This document shows positions 57,366 to 64,000 of a DNA stretch of 64,000 nucleotides, piece after piece. The stretch is from Micromonospora luteifusca (GTDB lineage: Bacteria > Actinomycetota > Actinomycetes > Mycobacteriales > Micromonosporaceae), in the NCBI RefSeq assembly GCF_016907275.1, contig NZ_JAFBBP010000001.1, forward strand, positions 2,718,001 to 2,782,000. The letters run 5' to 3'. A program made the translations under genes and the position numbers. The first letter of the stretch is position 1. Every line of letters starts with the position of its first letter. The notes beneath the pieces are model-generated. The model saw only the letters and a program-made list of their open reading frames with translations. It made no database searches and was not told where the DNA came from.

Positions 57366-57767
57366 TTATCCAAAACTGCTGGGTCGCGTCCAGGCTTTGG
57401 TGAAGCACGACGGCACATTGGTCGGCGCGACGCGGTGACGGCGGAAATCCGAGGGCGACTCCCCGACGATCTGCCGAAATGTCCGGCTGAACGTACCCAG
57501 ACTGCCGAAGCCGACGGCGTAGCAGATGTCGGTCACGTCCCGGGCGGTCTCCACCAGCAACGACATCGCCCGCTCCACACGGCGGCGTTGCAGGTAGCGG
57601 TGCGGGGTCTCACCGAACGTGGCCCGGAAGGTACGGATGAAGTGCGCCTCGGAGACGTGCGCGATCCGGGCCAGCGCGGGGATGTCCAAAGGCTCGGCGT
57701 ACGCCCGGTCCATGGCGTCCCGGGCACGCAGCATCGCCCGGTTCGACTCCTCCACCGCGCGACTCAT
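57366..57767 (-). CDS. AraC-family transcriptional regulator (DNA-binding domain only)
   Basis: At 133 residues this is only the two-helix-turn-helix AraC domain: IPALARIAHVSEAHFIRTFRATFGETPHRYLQRRRVERA (about 29-66) and VTDICYAVGFGSLGTFSRTFRQIVGESPSDFRR (about 79-110). There is no fused sensor domain, as in SoxS/MarA-type regulators. It directly precedes the VOC gene and presumably regulates it. ATG at 57767 is used. Confidence 0.92.
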   Translation of the reverse strand: MSRAVEESNRAMLRARDAMDRAYAEPLDIPALARIAHVSEAHFIRTFRATFGETPHRYLQRRRVERAMSLLVETARDVTDICYAVGFGSLGTFSRTFRQIVGESPSDFRRHRVAPTNVPSCFTKAWTRPSSFG

Positions 57768-57889
57768 CGGCCCCCGTCCCGCTCCGCTCGCTAACCGGGC
57801 CCCAGGCTACCGCCGGGCACTCGTCGTCCGGTCGCGCGCTTCCCGGGTACGTCGTGGTCCACCACATGCCGGCACCATCCAGATGACCG

Positions 57890-58393
57890 TTACGCCGGAA
57901 ATTTTCCGGCCACGGCGTGCCTGTCGTACGTCACCTTTCCCTCTTCCAGCAACTCCTTCAGCCTTTGCAGATTTGACTGCACCTCGTCGGCCGGGGGTTT
58001 CCCGATCAGCGCGAGACCGGTGCGGCCCAGCCTGCCGAAGGGCGTCGTCATCACCTCACGAACCTCCGTCTGCCCAGCCTCAGGTCCAGGCCGGAAGAAG
58101 ACCTCCCAGCAGGTGCTCAGACCGGTCGCTGCCACCGTCTCGTAGCGAATCAGCTCGTTCGCGCGCTCCTCGGTCAGCCGCACCGTCCACCTGATGTGCA
58201 TACCCAGCGGGCCCTGAATCGTCCACCGCGAGGTCTCCGGCCCGATCTGCTCCACAGCCATCACGTCGCCCAGGAAACGCGGCATGTTCGTGAAGTCTCG
58301 ATAGAACCTGAAGGTGTCCGCAACGGTGCGGTTGATCGTGATGCACGCATCGACGGCATCGAGGCGCCGCAGTAGACGCCGGCTCCCATGCAT
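57890..58393 (-). CDS. SRPBCC (polyketide cyclase-like) protein
   Basis: The 167-residue protein has an SRPBCC-type fold: ITINRTVADTFRFYRDFTNMPRFLGDVMAVEQIG (about 18-50) and then WTVRLTEERANELIRYETVAATGLSTCWEVFF, followed by a conserved C-terminal helix LGRTGLALIGKPPADEVQSNLQRLKELLE. Members are DUF2505-, coenzyme-Q-binding or cyclase-like; none can be assigned here. It is a second SRPBCC protein, unrelated in length to the one in the gas vesicle operon. ATG is at 58393. Confidence 0.83.
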   Translation of the reverse strand: MHGSRRLLRRLDAVDACITINRTVADTFRFYRDFTNMPRFLGDVMAVEQIGPETSRWTIQGPLGMHIRWTVRLTEERANELIRYETVAATGLSTCWEVFFRPGPEAGQTEVREVMTTPFGRLGRTGLALIGKPPADEVQSNLQRLKELLEEGKVTYDRHAVAGKFPA

Positions 58394-58705
58394 AGTGGTC
58401 TCCGGTTGGCTGGAGTGACTCGGTCGGGTGGCTGACGCCCCGCCTCCCCGTCGGAATGCGTCGCGCCAGCCCCAGGCAGACGGCCGCCGGTCATCGTGCT
58501 GCCAGTCGTCCCTGTGCCGAAGGGGCGAGTACCCCGCGTGTTGCTGTCGACCCTCCCGCTGCCCCGGTCTTTCTCATGCTCGCGCACCCTCGCTACGAGG
58601 TTGGCAAAGGGCTGTCCGTCGACCAGGTACGAAAGATCCTGGCCGCGCCGCCAGGGCTCGTGCTGCCAACGCTGCTGCCGTCCGGCTGACCGCCATCCAG
58701 GATTC
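58394..58705. other. divergent intergenic region, left part
   Basis: No gene is supported. Open frames are short and low complexity. The promoter and operator of the TetR-type gene lie to its right (58706-58755). Confidence 0.5.
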
Positions 58706-58755
58706 AGGAACGATTGTTCTTGACTGGACGTTCCTTTTGAAATTACGGTACTGCC
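58706..58755 (+). promoter_or_regulatory. probable leaderless promoter with overlapping dyad of the TetR gene
   Basis: TTGACT (58720-58725) and TACGGT (58744-58749) are separated by 18 bp, a good match to the housekeeping -35/-10 pattern. The ATG at 58756 is only seven bases beyond the -10, so transcription should begin at or near the start codon and the mRNA would be leaderless. Inverted AGGAACG (58706-58712) and CGTTCCT (58729-58735) surround the -35 and may be the autoregulatory site. Confidence 0.6.
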
Positions 58756-59307
58756 ATGGGCCGACCGAGAGCATTCGACGAGGCCGAGGTGATCAAGACG
58801 GCGGCGGGCCTTTTCGCAGGCCGAGCCTACGACGGCATCTCCGTCGACGACCTTGTCTCACACCTCGGCGTGCACCGCAACAGTCTGTACAAAGTCTTCG
58901 GCAGCAAGCGGGGGCTTTACCTTGCCGCCCTGCGCTGGCACTTGGAGCATCAGGTCCGGCCTCTGCTCACCAAGGTGAGCACGGCGCCTGATCCGGCACA
59001 GATGTTGCGGGACACGCTCGTGGCTGACGACGCAAATTCCGAGCTGGACCTGCTGCTGATGGCTGCGGTCGAACGCGCCCCGGTGGATCCCGAGGTGGCC
59101 GATGAGATCGCCCGCACTTTGCGGGGCTGCGACGCCGCCGTGGATCTCGCCCTGCGTGGGGCGGCGATCGGCGGCGACGCACCATCTGAACTGGCCTACA
59201 CGCTCGTCGCCACGATCCTCGGCCTGCGCCTGCGGTCCCGGACCAGCGCCGACCTCAGCGGTGCCGGCATCGCTCTCTTCAACCACCTTCACCAAACCCG
59301 ACGCTAA
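58756..59307 (+). CDS. TetR/AcrR-family transcriptional regulator
   Basis: The 183-residue protein has the TetR DNA-binding domain: GRPRAFDEAEVIKTAAGLFAGRAYDGISVDDLVSHLGVHRNSLYKVFGSKRGLYL (about 2-56), with helix-turn-helix GISVDDLVSHLGVHRNSLY. The C-terminal ligand domain is divergent. No exporter lies next to it; the small gene 9 bp downstream is the likely partner. ATG at 58756 has no ribosome-binding sequence, in line with a leaderless transcript. Confidence 0.92.
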   Translation: MGRPRAFDEAEVIKTAAGLFAGRAYDGISVDDLVSHLGVHRNSLYKVFGSKRGLYLAALRWHLEHQVRPLLTKVSTAPDPAQMLRDTLVADDANSELDLLLMAAVERAPVDPEVADEIARTLRGCDAAVDLALRGAAIGGDAPSELAYTLVATILGLRLRSRTSADLSGAGIALFNHLHQTRR

Positions 59308-59316
59308 GGAACTCCC

Positions 59317-59679
59317 ATGGCTCAGGTAAGCATCCACCGCGACACTCTGGTCGTCGAAATCGAAGGACTCGACAAGCTCTGGGCGCTCAAGAGCCGCCTG
59401 GAGATCCCAATGGTCAACGTCCGTGGCGCTACCGACGACCCCGGCGTAATCAAGGAACCGAAGGGCATCCGCTCGCCCGGCGCGCATGTGCCCGGCGTCA
59501 TCACCGCCGGCACCTTTCGCATCGACGGCGAGCGCATTTTCTGGGACGTCCGCGACGCGGCGAAGGCCATCGTCATCGAACTACGCGACGAACGCTACGC
59601 CCGGCTCATCGTCGAAGTCGCCGACCCCCGGGCCACCGTCGCACTCATCGAGCACGCAATCGTCCGCTCGACCAACTGA
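59317..59679 (+). CDS. hypothetical protein, conserved-looking
   Basis: The 120-residue protein has alternating strands and no membrane segment. The stretch LVVEIEGLDKLWALKSRLEIPMVNVRGA (about 11-38) and AGTFRIDGERIFWDVRDAAKAIVIELRDERYARLIVEVADP (about 63-103) look like a PH-like small fold reported in many actinobacterial hypothetical proteins, which is inference. ATG at 59317 has AAGGAAC upstream, nine bases after the TetR stop, so the pair is likely one operon. Function is unknown. Confidence 0.7.
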   Translation: MAQVSIHRDTLVVEIEGLDKLWALKSRLEIPMVNVRGATDDPGVIKEPKGIRSPGAHVPGVITAGTFRIDGERIFWDVRDAAKAIVIELRDERYARLIVEVADPRATVALIEHAIVRSTN

Positions 59680-59754
59680 TCTCCATCGGACCGAAGGAGA
59701 TGCTGTCAGCCGGTCGACTCGCGGCAGAGCCGATCGGGAAAAGCCTGGTGGATA

Positions 59755-59831
59755 TGGAGCCCCCGGCCGGGATCGAACCGGCGACATCTCGCTTACAAGG
59801 CGAGTGCTCTGGCCAGCTGAGCTACAGGGGC
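59755..59831 (-). tRNA. tRNA-Thr (anticodon UGU)
   Basis: Read on the minus strand, GCCCCTGTAGCTCAGCTGG starts the acceptor and D arms. CTCGCCTTGTAAGCGAG is the anticodon stem-loop with TGT in the loop centre (reads ACA, threonine), and GGTTCGATCCC is the T arm. The acceptor pairs GCCCCTG with CGGGGGC (one G-U), and CCA is encoded at 59755-59757. The gene is 77 nt with CCA. Confidence 0.95.
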
Positions 59832-60172
59832 GCGTGCGTCGACGTCAGCATAGCGAGTGACGTCCGGATATCCCGCTCGCGAGGCCTCCCGAGCACGGGA
59901 AACGTCAACAACCCGACGCGCGCCGCGTCGGTGGGGCGCCGATTGATGTCTGAGCGTGCCCGAGTGCCCGGAATGAGTAGGCCGTGGGCCAGGTTAGGCG
60001 GTCCCCCGCCTTGGCAGCGCGGGGAAACCCGTTTACGGTTCAGTCACACGGACGACCAACTCGGCGCCCCCGCGATCGAGTCGCCGTCCGCTGACCGGCA
60101 CGGACACGTGCCGGTCGCTCCTTCACTCGGATCGTCCGGCACGTTCCTGCCGGTGAAAGGAAGCGCTTCACC
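59832..60172. other. intergenic region between tRNA-Thr and the MsiK-like gene
   Basis: No gene is supported. The region supplies promoters for the tRNA (minus strand) and the ABC ATPase (plus strand). AGGCGG-TCCC-CCGCCT near 59997-60012 is a short hairpin, and a 10-bp palindrome at 60160-60169 touches the ribosome-binding site of the ATPase gene. Confidence 0.45.
60160..60169. promoter_or_regulatory. palindrome GAAGCGCTTC, LacI-type operator candidate
   Basis: GAAGCGCTTC is a perfect 10-bp palindrome just after AAAGGA and 3 bp ahead of the MsiK-like ATG. LacI/GalR-family repressors of sugar uptake often bind NNGAAGCGCTTCNN-like sites. Chance is possible at this length. Confidence 0.4.
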
Positions 60173-61264
<1,092 letters not shown>

Positions 61265-61278
61265 CGTAACGCGCAACT

Positions 61279-61314
61279 GACAGGGGCGGTCCGCTTCGGC
61301 GGGCCGCCCCTGTC
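61279..61314 (+). terminator. strong terminator hairpin after the MsiK-like gene
   Basis: GACAGGGGCGGTCCGC and GCGGGCCGCCCCTGTC form a 16-bp stem with one G-U pair around a stable TTCG tetraloop, 15 bp beyond the stop codon. The stem is GC-rich and lacks a long U tract, as is usual for actinobacterial terminators. Confidence 0.9.
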
Positions 61315-61431
61315 GGCGTACCCCGGCGGGTGTCTCACCCCTCGGAGCCAGCGCGGGGATGGCTCTCCGGGGTGACTCGGCACGGCGGGCCGCGCTCGTA
61401 CGGTCACGGTGACCCGAACCGAGGAGACGCC

Positions 61432-62037
61432 GTGCCAGCCGTTACCGCCACCCCCGCCAATTCCGCCGCCCAGTCGACCGGGCGCTCGCTGCCGTACCGG
61501 ATGGGTCGCCGGGCGGGCCGTAGCCTCGCCTACTGCGCGACGCTGATCCCGGTCGCCCTGCTCGCGCTGATGACGGCCCCGGTGGGCGGGGCCGGTGCGG
61601 CCGCCGCCCGTTGGCGGGCCCTGCGCACCGGTCTGCTCGGGGCCGCACCGACCGCCACGCCCAGCCGGCGACCCGGCCCGCTCGCGGTGCTCGGCCACGC
61701 GCTGCTCAGCCTGCTCCTCGGAGCCGTGGCCCTGCTCCCGCTCGGCGTCGAACTGCTGATGGTGCTACGCGGCGTGCTGTACGGCGTGGTGGACTCCGGG
61801 CCGTACAACCATTCTTGGGGTGGTCCGACCCGGGCCGGCGCGTGGCTGGCGCACTTCCTCGTCGGCCTGCCGTTGTCCGCCGCCGGGCTGGCCGCGCTGA
61901 TCGGCATCGCGGCCGTGCACCAGCGGCTGACCCGACGTCTCGACGGGGAGCGGGGTCCGCTCTGGCTGATCCCGACCGCCCTGCTGATGGCGCTGGCCGG
62001 TGCGTTGCTCTTCGTCGCCTGGACCCACCAGATCTAG
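61432..62037 (+). CDS. hypothetical membrane protein
   Basis: The 201-residue protein has about four membrane helices: LIPVALLALMTAPVGG, LGHALLSLLLGAVALLPLGVELLMVL, WLAHFLVGLPLSAAGLAALIG and LIPTALLMALAGALLFVAW. It resembles actinobacterial sensor-domain-like membrane proteins, but there is no kinase. GTG at 61432 follows GAGGAG by five bases. It is convergent with the RlmB-type gene, with a hairpin between. Confidence 0.75.
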   Translation: MPAVTATPANSAAQSTGRSLPYRMGRRAGRSLAYCATLIPVALLALMTAPVGGAGAAAARWRALRTGLLGAAPTATPSRRPGPLAVLGHALLSLLLGAVALLPLGVELLMVLRGVLYGVVDSGPYNHSWGGPTRAGAWLAHFLVGLPLSAAGLAALIGIAAVHQRLTRRLDGERGPLWLIPTALLMALAGALLFVAWTHQI

Positions 62038-62043
62038 ACACAC

Positions 62044-62079
62044 GACGAGGCCCCCCCGGAGCCGGGAAGGGGCCTCGTC
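62044..62079. terminator. bidirectional terminator hairpin
   Basis: GACGAGGCCCC (62044-62054) and GGGGCCTCGTC (62069-62079) pair perfectly over 11 bp around a 14-nt loop. The hairpin lies 6 bp beyond one stop and 7 bp before the convergent stop. Confidence 0.85.
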
Positions 62080-62086
62080 GACGTGG

Positions 62087-63250
62087 TTACAGCTCGACGG
62101 CGCGCCGGCGGGCGACCTCGGCCAGGGTGACCGCGGCAGCCACGCTGGCGTTGAGCGACTCCACCTCGGAGATCATCGGAATGCTGACGGTCAGGTCGCA
62201 GGTCTCCCCGACCAGGCGGGACAGCCCACGCCCCTCGGAACCGACCACCACCACCAGCGGACCGACCGCGGCCTCCAGGTCGTAGAGGTCGGTGTCGCCG
62301 TCGGCGTCCAGGCCGACCACCATGAAGCCGGCGTCCCGGCACGCCTTCAGCGACCGGGTCAGGTTGGTCACCTGCGCCACCGGCACCCGCGCGGCCGCGC
62401 CGGCACTGGTCCGCCAGGCGGTCGCGGTGATCCCGGCGGCCCTCCGCTCGGGTACGAAGACACCCTGCGCGCCGAACGCGGCAGCCGACCGGATCACGGC
62501 ACCCAGGTTGCGGGGGTCGGTGACACCGTCCAGCGCGACCAGCAGCGGGGCCTGCTGCTCCAGGGCAGCGGCGACCAGGTCCTCGAACGGCTGGTACGCG
62601 AATGGCGGCACCTGCAGCCCGACACCCTGGTGCAGCACCCCACCGGTCATCCGGTCCAGCTCGGCCCGGCTGATCTCCAGGTTGGCGATGCCCCGGTCGG
62701 CGGCGGTCCGGATGATCTCGTTGATCCGGTCGTCCATGTCGATGCCCTGGGCGACGTAGAGCGCCGTCGCCGGCACCTGGGCGCGCAGCGCCTCCAGCAC
62801 GGGGTTGCGCCCGACCAGCAGCTCCGGGGTGTCCTTGCTCGGGTTGGACTTGCGCCCCGGCGAGACCCGAGGGCCGCCCCGGCCGCCCGTGGCACCCCGG
62901 CCGCCGGTGGCACCCCGGCCGCCGGTCGCGCCCCTACCGGCGGCGGCACCCCGGCCGCCCGGCACGCCCCGACCGCCGCCCCGACCCCAGGTGGTGTCCT
63001 TGCTGCCGGGCTCACCGATCTTGGGGGCGCGCCCCTCCTCGGCCGCCGCGCGGCGCTCCTTGTCCTGCTTCCAGGCGGTGCGCTGGGGCAGCTTCTCGGT
63101 GCCCGAGTAGCCCTTGTGCCACGGCCGCTCGTCCGCGGGCAGGGTGCGCCCCCGCCCGGCCAACGAGTCCTTGTTCTTGCCGCCGGTGCCCTTGGGGGCG
63201 CCTGCCTTCGACGTCAGTCGCCGGCCACGGCGCTGCGAGTTGCCGGCCAT
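62087..63250 (-). CDS. rlmB: 23S rRNA (guanosine-2'-O)-methyltransferase RlmB/TrmH family
   Basis: The 387-residue protein is a SPOUT methyltransferase of the TrmH type. Residues about 145-387 contain [24 protein letters not shown] (substrate-binding domain) and [27 protein letters not shown]. The knot region follows: [27 protein letters not shown] and [18 protein letters not shown] (motifs 1-3). It methylates a guanosine ribose in 23S rRNA by family analogy. The N-terminal 140 residues are a basic, Arg/Gly-rich extension with three GRGATG repeats, typical of actinobacterial forms. Its ATG shares a base with the cysS stop (TGATG). Confidence 0.92.
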   Translation of the reverse strand: MAGNSQRRGRRLTSKAGAPKGTGGKNKDSLAGRGRTLPADERPWHKGYSGTEKLPQRTAWKQDKERRAAAEEGRAPKIGEPGSKDTTWGRGGGRGVPGGRGAAAGRGATGGRGATGGRGATGGRGGPRVSPGRKSNPSKDTPELLVGRNPVLEALRAQVPATALYVAQGIDMDDRINEIIRTAADRGIANLEISRAELDRMTGGVLHQGVGLQVPPFAYQPFEDLVAAALEQQAPLLVALDGVTDPRNLGAVIRSAAAFGAQGVFVPERRAAGITATAWRTSAGAAARVPVAQVTNLTRSLKACRDAGFMVVGLDADGDTDLYDLEAAVGPLVVVVGSEGRGLSRLVGETCDLTVSIPMISEVESLNASVAAAVTLAEVARRRAVEL

Positions 63251-64000
63251 CAGTCCTGCTCTCCAATAGTCCAACGGGGCCCCTGGGGGGTGTCCTCGAC
63301 CACCACACCGGCCAGCTTGAGCTGGTCACGTACCGCATCGGCGGCAGCCCAGTCCTTCCGGCCCCGGGCCTGCGCGCGCTGCTCCAGGGCCAGCGCGATC
63401 AGGGAGTCCACCACGGCACGCAGATCATCCGAGCGGCCGCCACCGGTCCAGGCCGGGCTGAGGGGGTCGATCCCGAGGATATCCAGCATCGCCCGCACCA
63501 CGGCCAGAGTGGTGCGGACGGTCACATCGTCGCCGGCGCTCAGCGCGGTGTTGCCGTCCCGTAGGTGCTGTTGCAGCACAGCCAGCGCGGCGGACGTGTT
63601 GAGGTCGTCGTTCATCGCCGCGACGAAGCCGGCGGGCAGCTCACCGACCTGCCCGGCACCGACCCGCTCGGCCGCCCGCTGCACGAAACCCTCGATCCGG
63701 CGGTACGCGGTCGCCGCGTCGCGCAGCGAATCCTCCGAGTAGTCGATCACCGAGCGGTAGTGCGCGGCGGCGTAGTAGTAACGCAGCTCCACCGGCCGCA
63801 CACCGAGCGAGGCCACGTACGCCAGGTCGAGGGCGTTGCCGGCGGACTTGCCCATCTTGGCCCCGCCGATGCTGAGCAGCCCGTGATGCACCCAGAAGCG
63901 GGCGAACGGCAACCCGGCCGCCTGGGACTGGGCGATCTCGTTCTCGTGGTGCGGGAACGTCAGATCCAGCCCTCCGCCGTGGATGTCGAACTCCGGGCCG
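63250..64000 (-). CDS. cysS: cysteinyl-tRNA synthetase, C-terminal part (partial)
   Basis: The window holds about 250 C-terminal residues; the N-terminus and HIGH motif lie beyond 64000. The first visible residues read [20 protein letters not shown], with the zinc-linked HHENE motif, followed by [23 protein letters not shown]. Here KMGKS stands where KMSKS is expected. The rest is the helical DALR-like/anticodon region. The enzyme charges tRNA-Cys. The stop overlaps the rlmB start by one base, a cysS-rlmB pairing common in actinobacteria. Confidence 0.93.
   Translation of the reverse strand, partial: GPEFDIHGGGLDLTFPHHENEIAQSQAAGLPFARFWVHHGLLSIGGAKMGKSAGNALDLAYVASLGVRPVELRYYYAAAHYRSVIDYSEDSLRDAATAYRRIEGFVQRAAERVGAGQVGELPAGFVAAMNDDLNTSAALAVLQQHLRDGNTALSAGDDVTVRTTLAVVRAMLDILGIDPLSPAWTGGGRSDDLRAVVDSLIALALEQRAQARGRKDWAAADAVRDQLKLAGVVVEDTPQGPRWTIGEQD

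Overview
The window is chromosomal DNA from a very GC-rich actinobacterium, most likely a Micromonosporaceae member (Micromonospora or Salinispora type). The evidence is strong GC bias with many GTG starts and 4-nt stop/start overlaps, a Streptomyces-type gas vesicle operon, a complete conservon (kinase, roadblock, DUF742, GTPase), DUF3263, DUF4032 and MSMEG_6728-type proteins, an MsiK-like ABC ATPase, and palindromic intergenic repeats. Genus assignment is inference.

Layout. 1-10 kb: a partial Pro/Gly-rich membrane protein, a cold-shock protein, two acetyltransferases, the aldehyde dehydrogenase PaaN, threonine synthase under a clear SAM-I riboswitch, a divergent EamA exporter/ArsR pair with twin operators, DoxX, a repeat-filled 1-kb gap and a DUF4232 lipoprotein. 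10-14 kb: an ABC permease coupled to an S15-type hydrolase fused in frame to an ABC ATPase. 14-23 kb: an extended conservon (extra membrane sensor, CvnA-D, small hydrophilic protein, CDC48-like AAA ATPase), then a secreted beta-propeller protein. 23.8-29.2 kb: a ten-gene gas vesicle operon (147-aa protein, SRPBCC protein, gvpA-F-G-O-J-L-S-K) preceded by a good match to a sigma-B stress promoter. 29.4-32.6 kb: envelope/stress-like genes (amphipathic membrane protein, holin-like, DUF3618, PP2C phosphatase, GNAT).

32.7-39.4 kb: DUF3263, an ABC exporter pair, then a DeoR-regulated amino-sugar operon (SIS protein, ROK kinase, NagA). 39.4-40.1 kb: a 10-bp minisatellite bracketed by inverted hairpin elements. 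40.1-50.2 kb: a DUF4032 kinase-like protein, PAP2 phosphatase, APC permease, a DrrAB-type exporter with an AfsR/SARP regulator, and a CASTOR/POLLUX-like ion channel. 50.3-59.7 kb: a pyrimidine-dimer-glycosylase-like protein, CrtU-like oxidoreductase, membrane protein, Ser/Thr kinase, enoyl-CoA hydratase, lipoprotein, VOC/AraC pair, SRPBCC protein and a TetR gene with a probable leaderless promoter. 59.7-64 kb: tRNA-Thr(UGU), MsiK-like ATPase, a membrane protein, RlmB-type rRNA methyltransferase and the C-terminal part of CysS.

No CRISPR array, rRNA, prophage or insertion sequence was seen. The strongest candidates for under-described biology are the SAM riboswitch on thrC, the hydrolase-ABC fusion, the gas vesicle operon with its unusual leading genes and stress promoter, the extended conservon, and the intergenic repeat elements.
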